Positions 40,614 through 48,101 of a DNA stretch of 64,000 bases are shown piece by piece. The position numbers and the translations under genes were made by a program. The stretch is from contig CAKPEG010000002.1 in assembly GCA_934149275.1 (NCBI GenBank), positions 1-64,000 on the forward strand, read 5' to 3'. A model generated the notes under the pieces. That model ran no database searches, had not been told where the DNA came from, and worked only from the letters and a program-made list of their open reading frames with translations. Source of the stretch: an uncultured Clostridia bacterium (GTDB lineage: Bacteria > Bacillota > Clostridia > TANB77 > CAG-508). Numbering within the stretch: position 1 is the stretch's first letter; each line of letters starts with the position of its first letter.

Positions 40614-41879
40614 ATGAGTGATGAATGGAAAATTGTTCAAGGATTAAAAAGAGAAAACCAAAATAATAGTTTTGGTAGAAATCGTTATATAGAAACTGGC
40701 GAAAACATAGAGTACAAGCCTAGAAAATTAACAGAAAAAGAATTAAGAGATAAAGAATGGAAAGAACTCGACTCTGATATAATATTCACACCATTTCCAA
40801 AAGAATCTCCTGATTATGATCCAAATTTAGAAAATTATAATATTAAACAAATAAAGTCATTTATTAAAGAATGTCAAGAACATGGTAAACCATTATCTAT
40901 GAGAGTGGGAGAATTAAAAATTGATATAAGTGATGCTAATCCAAAACAAGTTACTTTTACATCTAATGGTAGACTTAGTTCAGGAGAATTAGTGACTCGT
41001 AATAACTTTCCATATAGTTTAACAATAAAAGATAATGAAATTTTTTCTCAAGTTAATCTAATTGATGATGAAAAATATGCAACATATATGCCAATTGGAA
41101 AAGAATATATTCCTGTAAAAATTAATCAACAAATAGATGTTATAAATGCTGAAGATGTTACAGAAAGATTTATTATTAAACCAAAACAACAAGAATATGA
41201 TATATCAGAAGATATGTCTGAATATGTTTCACAAAACAGTGAATTTCAAGTGGAAAATCATAATGAACTCGTTAGAGAAGTTAGTAATCATAGTGAAAAA
41301 ATTAAAAGATTATACTATACGTATGATGAAACGAAAGAATATGCAAGTTCAAAACTAAAGGGATTTCCAATATATCCAAATAACATGGAAGGATTCTCAA
41401 CAGGATTTTATGAAACATATGAAGATTTAGTAAATTACAACTGGAGATATGGTAAAAAAATTATAAATGAAAATTTAACCACATATGAAGATGCTATTGT
41501 AATTGCCAAAAGGATTGAGGATCATTGTAAGTATATATATTCATTAATTATGGAAGCAACTAAAGGAATACTTGAACAATCAAAAGCTAATGAAAGTAAA
41601 ATAACTAATCAAGATACAATTCAAAATGATACAACAAAATCACAAGAAAGTCCTACGATGAATTATGATACAGATGTTGAAAGTTTAAGTGAAGAAGAAT
41701 TAGATGCATTAATTGAAAAAACGGAAAATCTACAAAGAGAAAAACAAAGTAAAATTGAAAGATTACAAAAAATTAAAAAAGCACAAGATTTAATTGCTTT
41801 AAGTAAAGACCAAGATAAGATAATTGCAGACTTAGAGAGTCAAATTGAAATTGAAGGAGTTGATTTTGGTGAAAAATAG
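40614..41879 (+). CDS. Element cargo protein with C-terminal coiled coil
   Basis: A 421-aa acidic protein. The first 190 residues contain beta-rich stretches (MRVGELKIDI, KQVTFTSNGRLSSGELVT) without a recognised family. A linker follows, and then a helical end (residues about 350-415) with L-S-E-E-E-L-D-A-L-I-E-K and E-K-Q-S-K-I-E-R-L. This end motif is repeated in the next gene. SD GAAGGAAA. The next gene overlaps by 11 bp. Function unknown. Confidence 0.6.
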   Translation: MSDEWKIVQGLKRENQNNSFGRNRYIETGENIEYKPRKLTEKELRDKEWKELDSDIIFTPFPKESPDYDPNLENYNIKQIKSFIKECQEHGKPLSMRVGELKIDISDANPKQVTFTSNGRLSSGELVTRNNFPYSLTIKDNEIFSQVNLIDDEKYATYMPIGKEYIPVKINQQIDVINAEDVTERFIIKPKQQEYDISEDMSEYVSQNSEFQVENHNELVREVSNHSEKIKRLYYTYDETKEYASSKLKGFPIYPNNMEGFSTGFYETYEDLVNYNWRYGKKIINENLTTYEDAIVIAKRIEDHCKYIYSLIMEATKGILEQSKANESKITNQDTIQNDTTKSQESPTMNYDTDVESLSEEELDALIEKTENLQREKQSKIERLQKIKKAQDLIALSKDQDKIIADLESQIEIEGVDFGEK

Positions 41880-42228
41880 TTTGATACCAATTGAAAAAGT
41901 TTCAATTTTTCAGAAATTAAAAAACTTTTTTAAATTGACTTTTCTTCATAAAAATAAAACAAATCCACATTTGGAAGAATGTAATAATATTACTACTAAT
42001 ATAAAAAAGAATAATATAAACACTTTTACAGAAAATTTAAAAACTAATATTGATAGCAAAGAATTAAAACTTAAGCAATTCACAAAAGAAATTGAAAATA
42101 ATCCGAGTTTAATTGTTAATCTTTCGAATGATAGATTAGATAAATTAATAAGCTACTATGAAAGAATTACAAGTGAAAAACAAAATAAAATTGAAAAATT
42201 AAAAATATCATTAAATAACGAGGTATAA
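41869..42228 (+). CDS. Small helical protein sharing a motif with the upstream gene
   Basis: A 119-aa basic protein from a GTG at 41869, with AAGGAG 8 nt upstream; an upstream TTG at 41845 is less likely. The N-terminus (FQKLKNFFKLTFLHK) is a cationic amphipathic helix. The C-terminus, L-S-N-D-R-L-D-K-L-I-S-Y-Y-E-R and E-K-Q-N-K-I-E-K-L, closely parallels the C-terminal coiled coil of the preceding 421-aa protein. Overlap of 11 bp indicates translational coupling; paired coiled coils suggest that the two proteins bind each other (inference). Confidence 0.55.
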   Translation: MKNSLIPIEKVSIFQKLKNFFKLTFLHKNKTNPHLEECNNITTNIKKNNINTFTENLKTNIDSKELKLKQFTKEIENNPSLIVNLSNDRLDKLISYYERITSEKQNKIEKLKISLNNEV

Positions 42229-42230
42229 AT

Positions 42231-42479
42231 ATGGATTTAGAAAAAGAAATTGAGCAAATAAAATTAAGAAATAAAAAAGTTGAAATAGATAAGGCATGGG
42301 AAACAAGTGGAACAAGAAAAATATGTATTATGATTCTAACTTATATAGTAGTAATCATATATTCTTACATTATAAAAAATACAGATAATATACTTTTAAG
42401 TTCATTAGTACCAGTAATTGGTTTTGCCCTATCAACTTTATCTTTAAAAGGTATAAGATATTTTTGGGAGAAGAAATAA
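42231..42479 (+). CDS. Small two-TM membrane protein
   Basis: An 82-aa protein with an N-terminal charged helix holding R-N-K-K-V-E-I-D-K-A-W-E-T-S, then two membrane segments (about 32-50 and 54-73). The R-N-x-x-V-E-x-D-K-A-W-E block is one I have seen in small membrane proteins of many bacteria, without a known function. It starts 3 bp after the previous stop, so it is the last gene of the three-gene block. Confidence 0.65.
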   Translation: MDLEKEIEQIKLRNKKVEIDKAWETSGTRKICIMILTYIVVIIYSYIIKNTDNILLSSLVPVIGFALSTLSLKGIRYFWEKK

Positions 42480-42485
42480 ATTGAA

Positions 42486-42529
42486 GAAAGTCAAGATAAA
42501 AAAGCTTTATCTTGACTTTCGGATTTTTT
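42486..42529. terminator. Bidirectional terminator
   Basis: GAAAGTCAAGATAAA (42486-42500) pairs with TTTATCTTGACTTTC (42506-42520), followed by GGATTTTTTT. It serves the convergent 82-aa and relaxase genes. Confidence 0.85.
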
Positions 42530-42545
42530 TATTCTATAATTCCAT

Positions 42546-43772
42546 TTAATGATATTCTAATTCTTCTTCTTGTTCTTTTTTATCAAATTTGTTTACATCA
42601 AGTTGTTTTTCAATATCAAAATTCATATATGTCTCTTTTTCAAAATCTCTTATTAAGTCTTCTTCAGATGGTGCAGAAAACTTGTGACATACCCAAGAGA
42701 TAAACTTTTGAACTGTAATCTTAAATCTCTCAATAACTTTCTTTAAATAATTATTTTCATTTTCTAACTTGTTTATAATTTTTTGATATTGATAGTCTAT
42801 TTTATAAGTTTTGTGTTCATATTTATATTTTAATTCCTTTTCTTTGTTTGAAAAATCTAATTCTAAATTTCTACATTTGACTTTTAATTCAGTATTATAA
42901 TTTAGTAAATATTTTTGTTCTTTTTCAAATTTCTCAGCTTTATCAATAATTGTAGTTTGTCTTGACAATTCTTTATGAAGTGATATATTTTCATTATATA
43001 ATTTTTTTATTAAATCATCTTTAGGTTTTATTATTTCATTTTTTATTTTTTCATCTCTATTTAACATGATTTTTTTGAAATCCTTTATATCTGGTGTTTC
43101 TGGTAGTTCTAATTTAATGCTATTTAGTAATTCTTTTGTATTTTCGAAATTGGTAATTCTCTTGTATTCTTGCACAGAATAATGCTCTCTATTGGTTACT
43201 TCAACTAATTCTCCTCTTTCTAATTTAAATCCTTTTTCAGAGATATGTTTAAAATAAGCATTTTGTAAATCTCTATAACTATTTTTTCCTTTCCAAAAAT
43301 CTCTACAACAAACTTTATCTATTTTATTGCCTTGCTTATCTATTGTATGAACTACGGGAATAAATAATAAATGCATATGTGGTGTATCTTCGTCCATATG
43401 AACTACTGCCGATATTATATTTTGTTTACCTAGATTTTTATATTCACATATAAATTTGTAACTTTCTTCAAAGTATCTTTTATTTTCTTCGTAACCAATT
43501 TTATCAAAAAATTTTTGATCAGAAGTAAATACCATTTCGCACATTATATTGCTATTACTTCTAATTTGACCTTTTAAATCATATTTTTCTTTTATTTTAT
43601 CAAATTCTTTTATATAACTTAATTCATTTTTCTTTAAATAATAATTTAGTTCTGTTTTAGTCCTATCGATATTTTTATTTGAATGATTTCTCGTTTTTCT
43701 TTCATTATGCTTATATGCTCCCATAGCTTGTGCTCTAGTTAGTTTTTCATTTCTAATTATAGCATAGCTCAT
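42546..43772 (-). CDS. mob: MobV-family relaxase (Mob/Pre)
   Basis: A 408-aa relaxase that should nick oriT to start transfer. The metal-binding motif H-M-D-E-D-T-P-H-M-H is at residues 125-134. The N-terminus (MSYAIIRNEKLTR) is typical of Mob_Pre. Residues about 240-400 form a long coiled coil ending in an acidic tail; a close copy of this tail is part of the chimeric ORF at 31734. Start at the ATG at 43772 with GAGGAAT; the longer frame from 43796 has no better site. Its presumed oriT lies directly upstream. Confidence 0.93.
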   Translation of the reverse strand: MSYAIIRNEKLTRAQAMGAYKHNERKTRNHSNKNIDRTKTELNYYLKKNELSYIKEFDKIKEKYDLKGQIRSNSNIMCEMVFTSDQKFFDKIGYEENKRYFEESYKFICEYKNLGKQNIISAVVHMDEDTPHMHLLFIPVVHTIDKQGNKIDKVCCRDFWKGKNSYRDLQNAYFKHISEKGFKLERGELVEVTNREHYSVQEYKRITNFENTKELLNSIKLELPETPDIKDFKKIMLNRDEKIKNEIIKPKDDLIKKLYNENISLHKELSRQTTIIDKAEKFEKEQKYLLNYNTELKVKCRNLELDFSNKEKELKYKYEHKTYKIDYQYQKIINKLENENNYLKKVIERFKITVQKFISWVCHKFSAPSEEDLIRDFEKETYMNFDIEKQLDVNKFDKKEQEEELEYH

Positions 43773-43815
43773 ATATTCCTCTTTGCTCCTTCTCAAATTT
43801 ACGAGATAAGATTTT

Positions 43816-44030
43816 CTTGTCTAACACACTAGACAAGTTTTGCAAGGCAAATTTTATCTGTAATTGGCAAAGCCTCAACAGCTAAAAATTTTCAAAACTT
43901 ATCTGTGTGGCAGGAGTTCCTGCACCCTTTCCTAAAAAATAACTAAAGTATTTTTTAGGCTTGATTCAAAATAAACAAGTCATTTTGAATCAAGTGAAGT
44001 TGCAATATAAAGCATACTTTTGCAACTTCA
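43816..44030. other. Hairpin cluster: oriT/origin candidate
   Basis: Four inverted repeats lie between the relaxase and repA: CTTGTCTA/TAGACAAG (43816-43837); CCTAAAAAATA with its complement (43931-43959); CTTGATTCAAAAT with its complement (43960-43994); TGAAGTTGCAA with its complement (43995-44030). The first, with a 6-nt loop, is closest to relaxase oriT hairpins. The three others abut each other. Confidence 0.6.
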
Positions 44031-44045
44031 TATCAGAGCAAAATT

Positions 44046-44975
44046 TTACAAAGATGCTACTGCATTTTTGCCAACAAAGTTAGCATATAAGCTATCAAAA
44101 AATCCATCTGGATATTTTCTTTCATATTCACGAGTAGAATTAGCAGTTCTATTTTGTGATTTTATAGTGCCATTCCCTAAATTATTATATAAGCAAATCA
44201 TTAAATAATTAGTTATGTTTTTGATATTATTACTACTTTTTGTAATATCTAATAATTGAATTAAGTTATTTTTATTTATTAAGGCTAGTTTAGATAATAT
44301 TTTGGAATTAGTAATTATAACACTACTAACTTTTAAAGTATCCGCATAATATAATCTTTCAATTACATCTTCTAACATAGTTTGTTCCTCTTTTGAAAAA
44401 TCATTTAATTGGCATTTTTCCTTTACGACATTTAATGAAATACATACATTATTATTTTGAGGATTGATAGAATTTGTATTGGTTATATTAGTTTTGATAT
44501 TATTAGGATTGATTGTAGGGAATTTTTCCGCATCAAGAATAGTATTTTTTACTTCTCTAGAACCGTAATTTTTACTGTTCAAGACTTGTAAATTTTCCTG
44601 TTCAATATTAGTTATTATTTCTTCGTGTTGAATTTTACCAACATAAATTAAATTAGGTTTTCCTAAACCTTGTCTTTTTTCTGCTATTAAATTTGTATCT
44701 GTTAATTGTTTAAATGCTTTTGTAACTGTCTTTTCAGATAAACAAAGTTTTTCTTGTACTTCTCCTCTTGTAAATATTAAATATACCCTATTTAATTCAT
44801 CAAACCAATGATTCTTTTGTGATAGAGATAATCTGTCTAATAAAAAAGCATATAATATTTTACTATCGGAATTTAATTTCTCTTTATATAGTTTATTTAT
44901 AAATAATTCTTGTGGTATTTGATAATAACTGTTTTCCAATATTTCATTATTTTTATAGTAATCTATTTCTTTCAT
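44046..44975 (-). CDS. repA: RepA_N-family replication initiator
   Basis: A 309-aa protein of the RepA_N type found on plasmids and mobile elements of Firmicutes. The N-terminal winged-helix region covers about 15-118 (YYQIPQELF, LSLSQKNHW, LIFTRGEVQEKL, LSEKTVTKAFKQL, LIYVGKIQHEE). The C-terminal half is diverged and ends with a short basic DGFFDSLY motif. SD AAAGGAAC. The gene lies beside the right att site and next to repeats that could be iterons. The N-terminal 118 residues are shared with the chimeric ORF at 31734. Confidence 0.85.
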   Translation of the reverse strand: MKEIDYYKNNEILENSYYQIPQELFINKLYKEKLNSDSKILYAFLLDRLSLSQKNHWFDELNRVYLIFTRGEVQEKLCLSEKTVTKAFKQLTDTNLIAEKRQGLGKPNLIYVGKIQHEEIITNIEQENLQVLNSKNYGSREVKNTILDAEKFPTINPNNIKTNITNTNSINPQNNNVCISLNVVKEKCQLNDFSKEEQTMLEDVIERLYYADTLKVSSVIITNSKILSKLALINKNNLIQLLDITKSSNNIKNITNYLMICLYNNLGNGTIKSQNRTANSTREYERKYPDGFFDSLYANFVGKNAVASL

Positions 44976-45023
44976 CTTTGTTCCTTTCTAAGATGAAAGA
45001 GCATTTTTAAGTTCTGCTAAGTT

Positions 45024-45098
45024 TTTTAGAACTTTTTAAAACATTTTTTAATTATCGGAAATTTTTTTAAAACATAGATTTTAGAACTATTTTAAAAC
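45024..45098. repeat. Direct repeats upstream of repA
   Basis: TTTTAGAACTTTTTAAAAC (about 45024-45042) and TTTTAGAACTATTTTAAAAC (about 45079-45098) are near-identical; a third partial TTTTTTAAAAC lies between them. Iteron or operator function is likely for RepA. Confidence 0.5.
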
Positions 45099-45129
45099 TT
45101 TTTATAGAATTTTTGAGAACTACATAGAA

Positions 45130-45167
45130 AAAGAGTATTAATCAAATTCCTTTGATTAATACTCTTT
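45130..45167 (-). terminator. Terminator near the right end of the element
   Basis: A perfect 17-bp stem (45130-45146/45151-45167) with a 4-nt loop. On the minus strand it lies about 45 bp after tRNA-Pro and could end tRNA transcription. Confidence 0.8.
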
Positions 45168-45210
45168 CAGACTTTTGCAATTTTATTGAGTTTCCTCAAA
45201 ATTGCTATCG

Positions 45211-45225
45211 TATGGTCGAGGTGAC
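45211..45225. repeat. Attachment core (att) within tRNA-Pro
   Basis: TATGGTCGAGGTGAC comprises the encoded CCA, the discriminator and the 3' acceptor strand of tRNA-Pro. It is identical at 33183 and 12/12 at 34436. Confidence 0.8.
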
Positions 45226-45288
45226 AGGGATCGAACCTGCGACCTCATGGTCCCAAACCACGCGCGCTACCAACTGCGCTACACCTCG
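45213..45288 (-). tRNA. tRNA-Pro (anticodon TGG)
   Basis: Cloverleaf: acceptor CGAGGTG/CACCTCG, D-arm GCGC..GCGC, anticodon stem CGTGG/CCATG with loop TTTGGGA, T-arm with TTCGATC, discriminator A and an encoded CCA. It is the integration target of the elements to its left. The DNA from 45289 to 45418 contains no gene. Confidence 0.96.
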
Positions 45289-45418
45289 AAATCAAACTGC
45301 TTATATATATTACCACGGATTAAATATAAATTCAAGAGTAAAACGAAAAAAAATAAAATTTTTTTGAAAAAATTGAAATGTGTTTGATAATAGTATATAT
45401 TTTTAAATAGGTGATTAT

Positions 45419-46021
45419 ATGATAATAGAAAAGTTTGAGGATTTTTGCATTGAAAAAAGGGGAGGCAAGGTAATGTTGTCTGCGCCTCATTGTTATGATC
45501 AATGGAGACATGAGAAAATTAAAAGAAGAGAAACGCGAAGTGGTGTTTTGGTAAAGAAGGTTGCTTCTAATTTGAGGTGTTCTTGTATTTATAAAACAAA
45601 GTTTTTTTATAATGATCCGAATTGGGATGAAGAATCCACATATAGAGAGAAATTAGTGAATTTTATTAAGAAAAATGATATTAAGTGTTTGATTGATATA
45701 CATACAATGCGTGCGGAAAGGGAGACGGATGTATGCATTGGAACTAATTGTATGAGAAATATTCAGGGTAGGAAGGATATGCTTGATGTTGTTTGGAAGT
45801 GCTTTAAAGATTATGGATTTCAACATGTTGAGATTGATAAGCCTTTTAATGCTTCTCATTGTAATGTTGTATCACATGATGTTGCGGAGCAATGTGGTAT
45901 TCCTTGTTTTCAAATAGAAATTAATAATAGGTTTATGCATAGGGCTTATGAGGATTTTGATTTTGATAAGGTAAAGATGGTTATTAAAGAAGTTGTTATT
46001 GAACTAGGTAAAATTTTATGA
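45419..46021 (+). CDS. N-formylglutamate amidohydrolase-like protein
   Basis: A 200-aa protein resembling the N-formylglutamate amidohydrolase family, zinc hydrolases of the carboxypeptidase-like fold. M-L-S-A-P-H (about 19-24) and L-I-D-I-H-T-M (about 90-96) fit metal-ligand positions, with R-A-E-R-E-T-D following. It is shorter than classical HutG-type enzymes (about 260 aa). SD AGGTGAT. It stands alone between the tRNA-Pro element and an R1 repeat. The true substrate is open. Confidence 0.7.
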   Translation: MIIEKFEDFCIEKRGGKVMLSAPHCYDQWRHEKIKRRETRSGVLVKKVASNLRCSCIYKTKFFYNDPNWDEESTYREKLVNFIKKNDIKCLIDIHTMRAERETDVCIGTNCMRNIQGRKDMLDVVWKCFKDYGFQHVEIDKPFNASHCNVVSHDVAEQCGIPCFQIEINNRFMHRAYEDFDFDKVKMVIKEVVIELGKIL

Positions 46022-46061
46022 CTTAATAAAAGGATTTTTCTTTTTAGTTTTGGAAAGTCAT

Positions 46062-46205
46062 TTTTATATAATAGAAAGTTCTTATAACTTCCTATTATGT
46101 AAAAAAGTGCACAGAAAAAATCTTTTTTCAAATTTTGTGCATGAATAAAGACGCGGACTTTAAAATATTATAATTAAGAGCAGATATTATAAATAGTTCG
46201 TTTGG
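46062..46205. repeat. R1 dispersed repeat, copy e
   Basis: ATATAATAGAAAGTTC..AACTTCCTATTATG, then GTGCACAGAAAAA and GTGCATGAATAAAGACGC, then GGACTTTAAAATATTATAAT match the order of copy d. The rest of 46022-46266 has no gene. Confidence 0.65.
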
Positions 46206-46266
46206 GGTCGATAATAGACTAACTATATAAAAATAACAATTATAGGAAAAAGTTTTAAATAACAAA

Positions 46267-46293
46267 AAAACCTAAGATTTAATCTTAGGTTTT
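46267..46293 (-). terminator. Terminator of tRNA-Arg(TCT)
   Basis: AAAACCTAAGATT pairs with AATCTTAGGTTTT, directly after the encoded CCA on the minus strand. Confidence 0.85.
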
Positions 46294-46370
46294 TGGTGAG
46301 CCAGGAGGGGTTCGAACCCCCGACCCCGCGCTTAGAAGGCGCGTGCTCTATCCAACTGAGCTACTGACCC
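46294..46370 (-). tRNA. tRNA-Arg (anticodon TCT)
   Basis: Cloverleaf: acceptor GGGTCAG/CTGGCTC (two G-U pairs), D-stem GCTC/GAGC, anticodon stem CGCGC/GCGCG with loop CTTCTAA, T-loop TTCGAAC and an encoded CCA. It reads AGA/AGG, the main Arg codons in an A/T-rich genome. Confidence 0.96.
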
Positions 46371-46503
46371 GTAATGCTTATTTAGTATACCGCGTTTTTT
46401 TTAGGTTGTCAATAGTTTTAAGATTTTTTTTTTAAGTTTTTTTGTAGTACTTTATTTTTAAATATGAGGCATACTTTTCTGAAATAGTAATATTTTAAAA
46501 AAT

Positions 46504-46581
46504 GAGCTAACTACTGTGGTAGTTAGCTCAGAATATATTGTTGAACAACTTTAATAAATTGAATTTTTTATTAAAGTTGTT
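46504..46581 (-). terminator. Two tandem terminators after ldh
   Basis: AACAACTTTAATAA with its complement (46544-46557/46568-46581) and GAGCTAACTAC with its complement (46504-46514/46519-46529). Each is followed by T residues on the minus strand. Confidence 0.8.
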
Positions 46582-46635
46582 TTTTAATATGATGTAAATT
46601 TTAATATTAATATTGATAAGTTTTTATCGTAGATA

Positions 46636-47598
46636 CTATGCTTTTAAAACTTCTCTTATTGACTTCATGTTTTCTGTTAAAATTTTGCAGCTTTCGTCTA
46701 GTTTTTTCTGATCATCAGGATTTAATTCAAGTTCAAGTAATTCTCTTGCTCCATTACTATTGATTATTGCTGGAACTCCAATATAAATATCTTTATGACC
46801 ATATTCACCATTAAGGTATGCTGATACAGTTAATATTTCGTTTGTGTTGTTTAGGATTGTTTTTACTATTTTAGCAAGTCCTAAACCAATTCCGTAGTAT
46901 GTTGCTTTTTTCTTTTCAATTATTTCGTATGCTGCATCACGAACTTCAACATATATTTTGTCTAGTACTGATAAATCTTTTTTTGCATCTTTTACGATGT
47001 CTTTTATTTTTTTACATCCAACATATGCATGATCCCATGGAACGAATGATGAATCACCATGCTCTCCCATAATGTATGCATGTACGTTTTTATTTGAAAC
47101 ATTCAAATAGTCTCCAACTAAATATCTTAATCTACATGTATCAAGAGCTGTACCTGATCCAATAACCTTTCTTGTTGGAAATTTTGAAACTTCTTGAACT
47201 ACTTTTGTCATTAGGTCAACTGGATTTGATGCTACTACAAATATTCCTTTAAATCCGCTTGCAACCACTTGTTCTGTTATGTCTTTCATTATTTTTGCGT
47301 TTGCATTTGACAATTCTAGTCTTGTTTGACCTGGTTTTTGACTTAATCCGGCAGTGATAACAACTATATCAGCATCTTTACATTCTGAATATTCTCCAGC
47401 TTTGATTTTCATGTGACTTGGAGAACATGGAAGACCATGACATAAATCCATTGCTTCACCTTCTGCTTTGTCTTTTAGAACATCTATTAAAACTAATTCG
47501 TTAACGCCACTTGCGTTTCCTTGATTTAATAAGGCATATGCCATGCTCATTCCAACGAAACCTGTTCCAACTAATATTACTTTTCTTTTCCCTATCAT
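46636..47598 (-). CDS. ldh: L-lactate dehydrogenase
   Basis: A 320-aa NAD-dependent dehydrogenase that reduces pyruvate to L-lactate and regenerates NAD+. The Rossmann motif is V-G-T-G-F-V-G-M, with A-G-L-S-Q-K-P-G-Q-T-R-L, N-P-V-D, the substrate Arg in LDTCRLRYL and the catalytic His in I-M-G-E-H-G-D-S-S. Asp in LVLIDV sets NAD specificity. LDH rather than malate dehydrogenase is indicated by the Q-K-P-G-Q-T-R loop. Start at the ATG at 47598 with AAAGGTGAT; the in-frame GTG upstream is part of that site. Confidence 0.95.
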   Translation of the reverse strand: MIGKRKVILVGTGFVGMSMAYALLNQGNASGVNELVLIDVLKDKAEGEAMDLCHGLPCSPSHMKIKAGEYSECKDADIVVITAGLSQKPGQTRLELSNANAKIMKDITEQVVASGFKGIFVVASNPVDLMTKVVQEVSKFPTRKVIGSGTALDTCRLRYLVGDYLNVSNKNVHAYIMGEHGDSSFVPWDHAYVGCKKIKDIVKDAKKDLSVLDKIYVEVRDAAYEIIEKKKATYYGIGLGLAKIVKTILNNTNEILTVSAYLNGEYGHKDIYIGVPAIINSNGARELLELELNPDDQKKLDESCKILTENMKSIREVLKA

Positions 47599-47742
47599 AT
47601 AAATCACCTTTCTTATGAAAATATTTCTAATTTAGAATTATAATACTCAGTTTTTTAAAAATCAAGATTATTTATAAGTTATATAGAATATATTGAAGAA
47701 AAGAGGTTTTTGATATATTATATATGAGTAATGGAGGAAATT

Positions 47743-47955
47743 ATGGGGAGAAGAGGTAGATTAAAGCAAATTACTTGTACACTTGAAACGGATGTAGTAG
47801 CTACAGTTAGAAGAGTTGTTAAAGAATATGAGTTGGATTCTATGAGTAGCTTTATAAATGAATGTGTTAAATTTTCAATGAATAATTTAGAAGTAATGAT
47901 GACGACTGATGAAGAGTGGATACGAATTAAGCAATTTTTTATTTCTGGTTTATAG
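47743..47955 (+). CDS. Small ribbon-helix-helix-like protein
   Basis: A 70-aa protein starting MGRRGRLKQITCTLETDV. A basic N-terminal strand and two helices with V-K-E-Y-E-L-D-S-M-S-S-F-I-N-E-C-V-K fit a ribbon-helix-helix (CopG/Arc-like) DNA-binding fold. Start at the ATG at 47743, with GGAGG 8 nt upstream; an earlier in-frame ATG contains that site. No toxin partner is adjacent. Followed by a short terminator (47962-47985). Confidence 0.65.
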   Translation: MGRRGRLKQITCTLETDVVATVRRVVKEYELDSMSSFINECVKFSMNNLEVMMTTDEEWIRIKQFFISGL

Positions 47956-47961
47956 ATTTTT

Positions 47962-47985
47962 AAAAGTCCTTTTTAGGGCTTTTTT
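47962..47985 (+). terminator. Short terminator
   Basis: AAAAGTCC/GGGCTTTT stem followed by T residues. Confidence 0.65.
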
Positions 47986-48046
47986 CTGTTTTTATGGAGT
48001 GATTGAAATTTATATGATAGAAATATTTATACATTTTAAAAAAAAC

Positions 48047-48075
48047 TTGAAAAATTAAGTCATAATTGGTATAAA
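48047..48075 (+). promoter_or_regulatory. Sigma-A promoter
   Basis: TTGAAA (48047-48052), 17-bp spacer, TATAAA (48070-48075), 26 bp before the DUF5711 ATG. Confidence 0.75.
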
Positions 48076-48101
48076 TATGTATATAAAAAGGGAGAAATCA
48101 A

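Larger units (their letters stand above)
34436..45225. mobile_element. Integrative mobilizable element in tRNA-Pro(TGG)
   Basis: About 10.8 kb bounded by ATGGTCGAGGTG at 34436-34447 and the tRNA 3' end at 45211-45225. It contains a tyrosine integrase beside the left end, an excisionase-like protein, about eight cargo genes, a MobV relaxase, oriT-like hairpins and a RepA_N initiator at the right end. There are no type IV secretion genes, so transfer would need a helper element. Insertion restores the tRNA 3' end, the classical mode for such integrases. Confidence 0.8.

Noticed and set aside
34436..45225. Calling the element a full conjugative element or a prophage
   Set aside because: There are no type IV secretion, coupling-protein, capsid, terminase or lysis genes. 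Relaxase, oriT-like region and integrase fit a mobilizable element.
45152..45387. Two open frames over tRNA-Pro that read like a protein (GIEPATSW / RDRTCDLMVP type)
   Set aside because: This is the well-known false translation across a tRNA gene. The cloverleaf and encoded CCA are clear.
47743..47955. Ribbon-helix-helix protein as an antitoxin
   Set aside because: No toxin-like gene is next to it; ldh is divergent and DUF5711 has a separate promoter.
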